Positions 7,432 through 15,944 of a stretch of 64,000 nt of DNA are shown one piece after another. The notes under the pieces were generated by a model. That model worked only from the letters and a program-made list of their open reading frames with translations. It did no database searches and was not told the origin of the DNA. The stretch spans positions 61,556 through 125,555 of the forward strand of contig SVFG01000001.1 of assembly GCA_015056975.1 (NCBI GenBank), given 5' to 3'. This stretch comes from Lachnospiraceae bacterium (GTDB taxonomy: Bacteria > Bacillota > Clostridia > Lachnospirales > Lachnospiraceae). The stretch's first letter is position 1. Every line of letters starts with the position of its first letter. The position numbers were made by a program, and so were the translations under genes.

Positions 7432-9060
7432 ATGGGATTATATGCAAATCAGGTGGGTTATCCTTCCGCCGCCAAAAAGGTGGCAGTTTCAACCAAAGAA
7501 TGTAAGTTTCAGATACTTTCTGCCGATACCGGAAAAGTTGTCTTGGAGGGTGTGAGCGCGAGCGCAAAATATGATGCGGCAGCAGGTGAAGATGCTTTTG
7601 CCGTTGATTTTACCGGACTTACACAGCCGGGAGCTTATTATATTAAAACTGACGATGGAGAGCAGTCACATAAATTTGTGATAGAGGACAAGCCCTATGC
7701 GCAGCTTCACAAGGATATGTTAAAGGCACTTTACTATCAGAGATGCGGTTGTGCACTGGAGGAAGAATACGCAGGTGCCTATACCCATGCGGCATGCCAT
7801 ACTGCTCCCGCTATCCATTATGCGGATTTTGAGGCAAAGACTGAGAATCCTCAGACTTTTGACATGACCGGAGGCTGGCATGATGCGGGAGATTTCGGAA
7901 GATATTCCACTCCGGCAGCAGTTGCAGTGGGACATCTTTTATATGCTTATGAGCTGTTCCCGGAAAGCTTTCAAGGCAGTTTGCAGATACCTGAGAGTGG
8001 TAATGATATGCCGGATGTTTTGAATGAGTGTCTGTACGAGCTGGAGTGGCTTATGAAAATGCAGGCGGAGGACGGCGGTGTGTATCACAAGCTAACCGCG
8101 TATCGCCATGCAGACTTTTTGATGCCTGAGGAAGACCTGGACCAATTCTTGATTTATCCCGTATCTTCCATGGCTGTGGCGGATTTCGCAGCTGTTATGG
8201 CACTGGCATTCAGAGTATACAAGGGCTTTAGACCGGAATTTGCAAAGAAAGCACTGGAAGCGGCAAAGAAATCCTGGAAGTGGCTTTGTGAGAACCCCTA
8301 CATTGGTTTTAAAAATCCGGAGGGAAGCGGTACCGGAGAATATGGTGATTTCAGTGATTATGATGAACGCTTCTGGGCAGCATGTGAAATGCTGTGTTCA
8401 GACAGCGAAAACAGGGAAGAATACATAAAAGCAATCAGGGAATACGGTGACAAGGTTGGGAAGCTGGATTTTGGCTGGACGGATGTATCTGCATTTGGTT
8501 CCCTGTGCCTGATGACGGACGGAGAGAAGCTTTGTCCCGAGGATATTTTGAAAAATATTGAGGAGACTGTATTTGCGGAGGCAGACAGGCTGCTTGCGGT
8601 GCAGGCGGATATGGGCTACGGAGCAGGTATGGAGCCTAATGATTATTGCTGGGGAAGTAATATGGTGGTGTGCAACAGAGGCATGCTTCTTGCACTGTGC
8701 GCAATCAAGGCAGACACAGACAAAGCGACAGCTTACAAAGAGGGCGTGCTGGCACAGCTGCACTATCTGCTTGGAAGAAATGCTACGGATTACAGCTATG
8801 TGACCGGTCACGGAGAGCATGCATTTAGAAATCCTCACAACAGACCCACAGCCTGTGACGGTATTGATGACCCCATGCCCGGTTGGGTCAGCGGCGGTCC
8901 CAACAAGGTGCCCTGTGACGAAGCGGCAGTGGCATTAATCAAGCCCGGCACACCGCCCATGAAGTGCTATGTGGATCATGTGGACAGCTATTCCACAAAC
9001 GAGATTACCATTTACTGGAATTCACCGGCTATTTTTATGACAGCGTTTTTGAATGCCTGA
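7432..9060 (+). CDS. Intracellular GH9 cellodextrinase
   Basis: The start at MGLYANQVGYP (542 residues) follows AGGAGG by 7 bases; a longer upstream frame would run through the promoter. Residues 1-85 form the CelD-type N-terminal Ig-like domain, followed by the GH9 (alpha/alpha)6 barrel. GGWHDAGDFGRY carries the paired aspartates D151 and D154; the GH9 C-terminal signatures appear as YLLGRNATDYSYVTGHG with PHNRP and as DSYSTNEITIYWNSP, with the catalytic acid E524. No signal peptide or cellulose-binding module is present. Size and layout match the cytosolic family 9 cellodextrinase Ced1 of Butyrivibrio fibrisolvens, so it probably shortens imported beta-1,4-gluco-oligosaccharides. Confidence 0.88.
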   Translation: MGLYANQVGYPSAAKKVAVSTKECKFQILSADTGKVVLEGVSASAKYDAAAGEDAFAVDFTGLTQPGAYYIKTDDGEQSHKFVIEDKPYAQLHKDMLKALYYQRCGCALEEEYAGAYTHAACHTAPAIHYADFEAKTENPQTFDMTGGWHDAGDFGRYSTPAAVAVGHLLYAYELFPESFQGSLQIPESGNDMPDVLNECLYELEWLMKMQAEDGGVYHKLTAYRHADFLMPEEDLDQFLIYPVSSMAVADFAAVMALAFRVYKGFRPEFAKKALEAAKKSWKWLCENPYIGFKNPEGSGTGEYGDFSDYDERFWAACEMLCSDSENREEYIKAIREYGDKVGKLDFGWTDVSAFGSLCLMTDGEKLCPEDILKNIEETVFAEADRLLAVQADMGYGAGMEPNDYCWGSNMVVCNRGMLLALCAIKADTDKATAYKEGVLAQLHYLLGRNATDYSYVTGHGEHAFRNPHNRPTACDGIDDPMPGWVSGGPNKVPCDEAAVALIKPGTPPMKCYVDHVDSYSTNEITIYWNSPAIFMTAFLNA

Positions 9061-9127
9061 TAACGGATATAGGGTGCGAATCCGGGCAATATGTGCAGGG
9101 GAATAAATTAAAGGAGATATGTAAGAT

Positions 9128-10765
9128 ATGAAGCGAAAAAATAAGCAGGCAATTTGGATAGGCATCATTATGTTTGTAATTGCAATCGTCTCCTTTGTGT
9201 ATTGGAGCAGGCAAAAGCAGGTGTGGTTTTGTGATGAAGTATACACATATGAGTCCTCCAACGGCTTTGAACAGCCCTGGCCTGCCACCTACACAGCGCA
9301 GTGGATGAGCGGTGAGGATGTGGAACGGTATCTGGCTGCGGATTCGGACAACCTTTCCTTTCAAACAATATCAGCTAATTTGTATTCCGACCATGTGCCC
9401 CTGTATTTCTGGATATTCAGGCTGGTGTCCTTCTTTTTCTTTCACGGCAGCGGCAGTATTTGGATTGGTTTTGTCATCAATTTAGTGTTTTATCTTGTGT
9501 TTGTCGGCGTGCTGTACAAGGTGCTTCTGCATCTGACGGACAGTGCATCGGTTTCCGGTGTGATAGTTCTTTTGTCTGCGGTGGCGAACCGGCTGATGTT
9601 AGAACAGATTATGACCTTGAGAATGTACATGATGCTCCTGCTCGGTGAAGGGCTACTTCTGTTGGCAGGCTTTTTGATACTGCGGGACTTGGAGCGTAAA
9701 AAGATGCGCCCGGGTGCTTTTGTATTTTTGTATTTGATTAGCGTATTCGGTTTGCTGACGCACTACCACTATTGGGTATTTTACGCGGCAACTGCTTTTG
9801 TATTTTGCATGTGGATGCTACTTTGCGCATGGAGGAAAGAGAAAAAGAAATTCCTAAAAACATTGGAAATTCGCTCTGTAATCGCATGGGTGGGCAATTT
9901 CATAGCCTCTCTTTTGACTACAATACTGCTGTTTCCCTACTGCAGATGGAACTTAAACCGGGGAAAAGGGGAAATGGCCCTCAGTGCGGTGTTTGATTTT
10001 TCGGCAAAGAAAATAAAGGACATCCTCTGGGGATATGAACGTCTGTCGGCAGTTATTTTCGGCGATGGTTTTCCTGCCATATTGGGACTCGTAATCATTT
10101 TTGGATTTAGCATTGCAGGTGGAATCCTGCTTTACAAAAAAAAGGATTATGGCAGGTTCACCTGCCTGGTAATCACTGTGGCAATTTCCCAACTGTATCA
10201 GCTGGTTGTGTGCTTTACGTTGCCGGCAGGAGGAGAAGAACGCTACCTCTGGGGACCGTTTACCTTTCTGACGGTATGTATGCTTTGGGGTGCGGCGCTT
10301 GTACTGAAGACGGTATTTTCAGGCGTTAAAGCGGACAAGCCAAGGTGCATGGGCTTGCGCGTAGCGGCAACTGTGTTGACTGTGGCAATGCTAATGAACC
10401 AGTGGCTGATTGTGGATGGCGGCAACGGAATTGCCTATTTATTTCAGCAGGGCAAGGATGTCACACTCCTGGAAGAACACAGAGAGCTTCCTTGGCTGGT
10501 GGACGGTGCGGCTGTGGATGCGTCTTGCTACTTTGACTGGCTGATTCCGGAACAGATTTGTTTTGTGTCAGGGGAGAAGAGTGAAGCGGATGCGCAAGCA
10601 GTTCAAGTGCTCAAGGACAAGGAGGCGTTTGTACTTTATGCAGTGCCTGACTTGGCTGATGACATGATTGCGTTTCTGGAGGAAACGCTGGGCAGGGAAC
10701 TGTCCTGCGAGAAGCTGACGCAGAGCACCAAGATGTTGGTGTATGTGGTGAAAAAGGCAGAATAA
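9128..10765 (+). CDS. Multi-spanning membrane protein, GT-C glycosyltransferase-like
   Basis: The 545-residue protein starts after AAAGGAGAT. It has about ten hydrophobic spans, the first at residues 9-27, and a soluble C-terminal domain from about 430. The first outer loop holds an acidic pair in FCDEVYTYE, and a second region reads SDHVPLYFWIFR. These positions resemble the DE and hxPPLY motifs of GT-C enzymes (GT39/GT83, PMT/ArnT type), which transfer sugars from lipid-linked donors at the outer membrane face. The family assignment rests on pattern and topology only. It follows the GH9 gene by 67 bases without an obvious terminator, so the two may share a transcript. Confidence 0.6.
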   Translation: MKRKNKQAIWIGIIMFVIAIVSFVYWSRQKQVWFCDEVYTYESSNGFEQPWPATYTAQWMSGEDVERYLAADSDNLSFQTISANLYSDHVPLYFWIFRLVSFFFFHGSGSIWIGFVINLVFYLVFVGVLYKVLLHLTDSASVSGVIVLLSAVANRLMLEQIMTLRMYMMLLLGEGLLLLAGFLILRDLERKKMRPGAFVFLYLISVFGLLTHYHYWVFYAATAFVFCMWMLLCAWRKEKKKFLKTLEIRSVIAWVGNFIASLLTTILLFPYCRWNLNRGKGEMALSAVFDFSAKKIKDILWGYERLSAVIFGDGFPAILGLVIIFGFSIAGGILLYKKKDYGRFTCLVITVAISQLYQLVVCFTLPAGGEERYLWGPFTFLTVCMLWGAALVLKTVFSGVKADKPRCMGLRVAATVLTVAMLMNQWLIVDGGNGIAYLFQQGKDVTLLEEHRELPWLVDGAAVDASCYFDWLIPEQICFVSGEKSEADAQAVQVLKDKEAFVLYAVPDLADDMIAFLEETLGRELSCEKLTQSTKMLVYVVKKAE

Positions 10766-10799
10766 TATCGAAAATATGCTGGAATTTATTATACAATTG

Positions 10800-10808
10800 T
10801 GCTATAAT
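10800..10808 (+). promoter_or_regulatory. Extended -10 promoter for the secreted protein gene at 10857
   Basis: TGCTATAAT gives TG plus a perfect -10 hexamer (10803-10808). No good -35 is visible. AAGGAGGT sits directly before the start codon at 10857. Confidence 0.55.
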
Positions 10809-10856
10809 ATATCTAATATTTTATTATTGGCAAAGGCCTAATACAAGGAGGTACCA

Positions 10857-12941
10857 ATGAAGAGAATTTTGAAACGATTTATGGAGATTGCTCTGATTTG
10901 CTGCTTGATGTGTGTGGTTGTTCCTTCCATCCGTTCCATGGCGGCGGACAAGGCGGGCACCTATCATACCATGGATATGTTTAAGAGCACCAACAATAAA
11001 AAAGGACTGCAGGGAGCAGGCACAGCCTCACTTTATGGTGGAATCAAGCACACCATGGGAAACCTTGTTCTCAACGATGTTATTTACGAGCAGAATGCCG
11101 GATACGGTATAGCATACGAATACGAAGGAGAGACCTTCTATTTTTCATATGATCCGTTGGGTTCGGCATCGGGAGCAATACATGCTGCAAGCCGTGAGAA
11201 TATGTCCGTGAGTGTAGTTTTCCTGCTGAGATATTCAGATGCAGATGCTTTTTTGATTGATGAGAATTCCCGCGTAGCAGGTCATACCTACTATGCACCC
11301 AACACCAATATGGATACCTATGGTGGCAGGGCTATCCGCGCATACTGGCATTACCTCATGAATTATTTGATTAATAACAACTTACATATTGATAATTTCA
11401 TCCTCGGTAACGAGGTTAACATGCCCAACCATTGGCATTACAGTGGTTCTCTGGATCCTACTACGGTTGCAAACAAGTATGCGGATGCGTTTTACGTGAT
11501 GTACTCTGCTGTAAGGGAATATTCAGATATCCCTCGTTGCAGTATTTCTATAGACCACAGCTGGCAGCATAATGACGAAGGTCGCGGTATCATGGCGAAG
11601 ACCTTCCTGAATTTGTTCCACAGTCGTTTGTCAGCTTATGGCAGTGATATTGATTGGTGCGTATCTGCGCATTTGTATCCGGCTGTTTTGTTTGAGACAG
11701 ATCTCTGGAACGGAAGTACACTTGTAAAATATGATTTATCTCCTTACCATACGGGAGCACAATTTGTAGACGGCAGTAATCTGTGGGTTATGACAAATTA
11801 TATTAGGGATACCTTTGGCGAACATCACAGAGTAATGCTTACCGAGCAGGGCTTTACGAATTATAAGGGAGATGCGGCACAGACGGCGTGTCTGGCTTAT
11901 ACCTATTATGCAGCATTGTATGACCCCATGGTAGACTGCTTCCTGCTGGTGACGGGAGACCATGGTGATAAGCTGAATTTCAACTTGAACAGTGTGGCAG
12001 CAGAAGTGTACACCAAGATTGGAAACGGCAATGCAGATGATGAAAAATGGATTGCGGATGTCTGCTTACCTACCATCAGAGTAAGCTCATGGGCTGCAAT
12101 AATTCCCAATTACGGAATTCTGCCTGACATCGATAAGAGCTTAAATGGCTTGGCAGAGTCAAAGGACGGTGGCTGGTACTATTACAAGTACGGTCTTGTA
12201 GATACTGAATTTACCGGTTTTGTGGAGAATGAAAGCGGCAGATGGTATATTCAGGAGGGTGTATTGGATTTCACCTATACCGGTCTGGTTCCGGATGAGG
12301 AAGGCTGGTGGATGGTTGTAAACGGCGGTGTCGATTATAATTACAAGGGACTTGCTTTTGCAAATGACAAGTGGTGGTATATACAGAATGGAAAAATAGA
12401 TTTCAATTACTGTGGTCCCTGTGAATACAATGGTGCGACATGGATTGTCATCAACGGAGAGGTGGATTTCGTGAGTGATGGTCTGGTATGTACCGGACTT
12501 GACTGGTACCTTGTAAAGGGTGGTCTTGTGAGAACTGATTACACCGGCCTTGCATTCATCAATGATGCATGGTGGTATGTAGTAGCAGGTAAGATTGACT
12601 TCGCATACTGCGGATTGATGTTCTTTAATAACGATTGGTGGTACGTACAGGGTGGTATGATTGACTTTACCTACAACAATGTATATTACTTCAATGATAC
12701 CTGGTATTACATTGAGACTGGTAAGGTAAACCGCGGATACAACGGTCTTGCATATACCGAATTCAACGATAAGTGGTGGTATGTAATAAACGGTGTAATT
12801 TCCTTCGACTATACGGGTTCTGCATATGCCAATGATAAGTATTGGTATGTAGAGAGAGGCGAAATTTACTTTAGCCGCTTTGGTAAGGTAACGATTGACG
12901 GTGTGGAGAAGGATGTAGCCTGGGGCGAAATTTTGATGTAG
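10857..12941 (+). CDS. Secreted clan-A-like hydrolase domain (DUF5722-like) with C-terminal aromatic repeats
   Basis: A signal peptide (residues 1-29, cut near SMAA) leads a roughly 400-residue domain that looks like a TIM-barrel hydrolase. DNFILGNEVNMPNHWHY carries an Asn-Glu pair of the clan GH-A acid/base type, and VMLTEQGFTN has a second Glu suitable as nucleophile; this fits DUF5722-type proteins, although I am unsure of the family name. Residues 430-694 hold about eleven repeats of 20-22 residues with the pattern GLxFxNDxWWYVxNGKIDFxY, like choline/cell-wall-binding repeats, and end in a conserved GKVTIDGVEKDVAWGEILM tail. It is probably anchored to the cell surface and acts on a polysaccharide (inference). 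The same tail ends three other proteins in the window. Confidence 0.65.
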   Translation: MKRILKRFMEIALICCLMCVVVPSIRSMAADKAGTYHTMDMFKSTNNKKGLQGAGTASLYGGIKHTMGNLVLNDVIYEQNAGYGIAYEYEGETFYFSYDPLGSASGAIHAASRENMSVSVVFLLRYSDADAFLIDENSRVAGHTYYAPNTNMDTYGGRAIRAYWHYLMNYLINNNLHIDNFILGNEVNMPNHWHYSGSLDPTTVANKYADAFYVMYSAVREYSDIPRCSISIDHSWQHNDEGRGIMAKTFLNLFHSRLSAYGSDIDWCVSAHLYPAVLFETDLWNGSTLVKYDLSPYHTGAQFVDGSNLWVMTNYIRDTFGEHHRVMLTEQGFTNYKGDAAQTACLAYTYYAALYDPMVDCFLLVTGDHGDKLNFNLNSVAAEVYTKIGNGNADDEKWIADVCLPTIRVSSWAAIIPNYGILPDIDKSLNGLAESKDGGWYYYKYGLVDTEFTGFVENESGRWYIQEGVLDFTYTGLVPDEEGWWMVVNGGVDYNYKGLAFANDKWWYIQNGKIDFNYCGPCEYNGATWIVINGEVDFVSDGLVCTGLDWYLVKGGLVRTDYTGLAFINDAWWYVVAGKIDFAYCGLMFFNNDWWYVQGGMIDFTYNNVYYFNDTWYYIETGKVNRGYNGLAYTEFNDKWWYVINGVISFDYTGSAYANDKYWYVERGEIYFSRFGKVTIDGVEKDVAWGEILM

Positions 12942-12947
12942 CAGATT

Positions 12948-12989
12948 AACACAATCTGTCTGTGTCATCGGACACGGACGGATTGTGTT
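12948..12989 (+). terminator. Long hairpin terminator
   Basis: AACACAATC-GTC-GTGTC and GACAC-GAC-GATTGTGTT pair over nearly 19 bp with a small loop at 12967-12970, just after the stop at 12941. Only ATTTCAT follows, so the U-tract is weak. Confidence 0.65.
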
Positions 12990-13024
12990 ATTTCATAATT
13001 TACGATTGACTGGAGAAGAAACAT

Positions 13025-15916
13025 ATGAGCACACTGAAGAAATGTTTTTGGGGAATGATGATGGCGTTCATGGTGTCGTTGATGCCATGGATATCTGTCA
13101 GTGCGGTAACCTCCTCGGACGGAGTTTATGAATACTATGTGAACGAGGATGGAAACGCAGTAATAACAGAATATAAGGGCAGTGAGACCAAACTGATTAT
13201 GCCTGATAAAGTGGATGGTAAGAAGATAACTGAAATCGGAGATTATGCATTTTATCGTTGCACTGACCTGACATATATAGAGTTTCCGAAAGACCTGACG
13301 GTTATTGGAGCGGAAGCATTTACCTATTGCTACGACCTGACCGGTATCGAATTTCCGGATAGCATTACCGAAATCGGAGAAAGTGCATTTCACTATTGCT
13401 ATGATTTGGTAATCAGTGACTTGCCAAAGAACCTAAAGAAGATTGGTAATAGTGCATTTAGAAGATGTAATGTCGGCATTATCCGGTTACCCAAGGGCCT
13501 TACTAGTATCGGTATGTGGGCTCTTTGTAATGCTGATTCTATCGTGGAAATACCGGATAGTGTAACAGAAATCGGAGAGTGTGCATTTGGAAGTGATGCG
13601 GTGATTTACGCCGGTAAGGGAACGGTTGCAGAAGCGTATGCGAAAGAAAACGGTAACGGGTTTGTTGATACTTCAGCAGATAAATGCAAGCATTCGTATA
13701 ATGCAGAGGTATTGAATGTCGGCTATGAATATACAGAGTATAAATGTAGTAAATGCGGATACAGTTACAGCATTATCAGTCATAAACAACCCTTGGTAGG
13801 TCCTACAGGCAAAGAATACAGATATTCCAGATGGTACTGGCCGATAGAATTGACATTAGTACCTACGGCAAACGGATATGTACAGGTGGAAGCTACGGAC
13901 AGTAACAGCTATGCATCATATGTCATGGTAGAAGAGTATGACCGAAAGCTTAAGTTTGTGAAGGGACTCGGAATCCCCAAGGAATTGCCTTATTATGGCG
14001 GCTTTTATGCCGGTGAGGATGCCTACTATTTTGTGTTTGGACAGTCAAATGCGGAGGAAGATGACAACAAGGAAGTTTTGCGTATCGTAAAATACAGCAA
14101 GGATTGGGAGCGCATTGGCAGTGACAGCTTGTATGGAGCCAATACGACTTATCCGTTTGATGCCGGAACCTTAAGAATGTGTGAGCAGGATGGTATGCTG
14201 TACATCAAAACATGCCACGAAATATATACGACGCCGGACGGACTGAATCACCAGACGAATATGGTGATTATATTTGATGAAGCTTATATGAAAATAATTC
14301 GGAGCTTCCATGAAGTGGAGAATCATAGATATGGGTATGTATCACATTCCTTTAATCAGTTTATTATCAGTGGAAAGAACGGCATTGCCACGGTAGACCA
14401 TGGAGATGCTTATCCTCGCACTATTGTTTTGCATGAAGCAGATAGTTTTAAACGAGCTAATATTCTGGCAATACCGAATACTGTAAACACACATTATAAT
14501 TATACTTATACTACAGTAGGTGGTTTTGAGGCTTCGGATACTCATTATCTGGTTGCAGGCTCTGCAGTTCATTTTGATGAAAATTATGAAAAAAACAAAA
14601 CCTATAACATATATCTGGGAACTGTACCGCTTGACAATGTGGATGATTCTGCGGTCGCAGTCAACTGGTTGACGGAATATGCAGAGGGAAGCACATATTC
14701 TGTAGGAACGCCTCATTTGATAGAGCTTGATAAAGACAATTATCTGCTTTTGTGGGGCATTAAAGAAAAGGACCAATATGGTTGGTATACCGGTTACGGA
14801 AAGGTCAATGCGGCACTGGTGGACGGAAAAGGAACACTTCGTGGGGATATTATTACAATTGATGCCTACCTGTCAGACTGTAAACCGATTTATCACAATG
14901 GTGAAGTTATCTGGTATATAAATGATTGGAACTGGGACAACGGATATTATGCAAGAAATGATTTCACGACATTCTACAGATACCGTGTTGTGTGGGATGG
15001 CGGAAAGGCAATAGGCTTATCGAAGCTTTTGGTGGCAGCGGACGGAAGTCCCCTGGAGGGAATATGTTGCGTTGACGGAGCATGGGCATATTATGAGAAC
15101 GGTGGAATCAATACAAATATGAACGGTCTTGTGCAGGGCACAGACGGCTGGCGGTACGTGAAGAACGGATACGTAGACTTTGTGTATGACGGTCTCGTAG
15201 ACTTGAATGGAACCATGTGGTACGTAAAAGAAGGAACCATTGATTTTGCTTATAACGGATTGTTGTGTTTTATGGATGAGTGGTATTACATGAATAACGG
15301 CGCCGTGGATAAGTCCTACAATGGTCTTGCATTTGTGAATAATGAATGGTGGTACGTGGTAAACGGTAAGATTGATTTTGGCTTCAATGGCCTTGCCTTT
15401 GTCAATGATGCGTGGTGGTATGTAAATACCGGACGAATCGACTTTGGTTATACCGGCCTGACCTTCTTTAATGATGATTGGTGGTTTATTCAGAATGGCT
15501 GTGTGAACTTTGGATATACAGGTCTTGCTTTCATCAACAACGACTGGTGGTATGTAGTAAACGGTAAGATTGATTTCGCATACTGTGGTCTGTTCGATTA
15601 TGATAACCAAAAATGGTATGTCCAGGGTGGAAAGATAGACTTTAGCTACAACAATGTATACTACTTCAATGATATCTGGTGGTACATTGAAATCGGTAAG
15701 GTAAACTTTGGGTATAACGGACTGGCATATACGCAATTCAATGATAAATGGTGGTATGTAATAAACGGTGTAATCTCCTTCGACTATACCGGTGCAGCAT
15801 ATGCAAACGAGAAATACTGGTATGTGGAAAGAGGCGAGATTGATTTCCAGCGCAATGGTAAGGTAACCATTGACGGTGCAGAGAAGGATGTAGCCTGGGG
15901 CGAGATTTTGATGTAA
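13025..15916 (+). CDS. Secreted BspA-type leucine-rich-repeat protein with C-terminal aromatic repeats
   Basis: The 963-residue protein has a signal peptide (about 1-27). Residues 45-215 are LRR_5/BspA-type repeats (IGDYAFYRCTDLTYIEFP and similar), a fold common in surface adhesins of gut Firmicutes. A CxH...CSKCGYSY treble-clef-like module follows at about 220-250. Residues 260-665 form a beta-rich region with repeated YYFVFG/YLLLWG-like strands, possibly a propeller; I do not recognise it. From 670 to the end there are about thirteen copies of the roughly 22-residue WWYVxNGKIDFxYxGL repeat and the shared C-terminal tail. It lies 28 bases before the protease gene with no terminator between them, so the two are probably co-transcribed. 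A surface-attachment role is inferred. Confidence 0.72.
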   Translation: MSTLKKCFWGMMMAFMVSLMPWISVSAVTSSDGVYEYYVNEDGNAVITEYKGSETKLIMPDKVDGKKITEIGDYAFYRCTDLTYIEFPKDLTVIGAEAFTYCYDLTGIEFPDSITEIGESAFHYCYDLVISDLPKNLKKIGNSAFRRCNVGIIRLPKGLTSIGMWALCNADSIVEIPDSVTEIGECAFGSDAVIYAGKGTVAEAYAKENGNGFVDTSADKCKHSYNAEVLNVGYEYTEYKCSKCGYSYSIISHKQPLVGPTGKEYRYSRWYWPIELTLVPTANGYVQVEATDSNSYASYVMVEEYDRKLKFVKGLGIPKELPYYGGFYAGEDAYYFVFGQSNAEEDDNKEVLRIVKYSKDWERIGSDSLYGANTTYPFDAGTLRMCEQDGMLYIKTCHEIYTTPDGLNHQTNMVIIFDEAYMKIIRSFHEVENHRYGYVSHSFNQFIISGKNGIATVDHGDAYPRTIVLHEADSFKRANILAIPNTVNTHYNYTYTTVGGFEASDTHYLVAGSAVHFDENYEKNKTYNIYLGTVPLDNVDDSAVAVNWLTEYAEGSTYSVGTPHLIELDKDNYLLLWGIKEKDQYGWYTGYGKVNAALVDGKGTLRGDIITIDAYLSDCKPIYHNGEVIWYINDWNWDNGYYARNDFTTFYRYRVVWDGGKAIGLSKLLVAADGSPLEGICCVDGAWAYYENGGINTNMNGLVQGTDGWRYVKNGYVDFVYDGLVDLNGTMWYVKEGTIDFAYNGLLCFMDEWYYMNNGAVDKSYNGLAFVNNEWWYVVNGKIDFGFNGLAFVNDAWWYVNTGRIDFGYTGLTFFNDDWWFIQNGCVNFGYTGLAFINNDWWYVVNGKIDFAYCGLFDYDNQKWYVQGGKIDFSYNNVYYFNDIWWYIEIGKVNFGYNGLAYTQFNDKWWYVINGVISFDYTGAAYANEKYWYVERGEIDFQRNGKVTIDGAEKDVAWGEILM

Positions 15917-15944
15917 CAGCAAAACTATGTTTGGAGGTGCTAAT

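Noticed and set aside
15017-15922. Minus-strand open frames opposite the aromatic repeats (also 12159-12968).
   Set aside because: The repeated codon pattern of the repeats keeps the opposite strand free of stops. The products are themselves repeats with no recognisable features.
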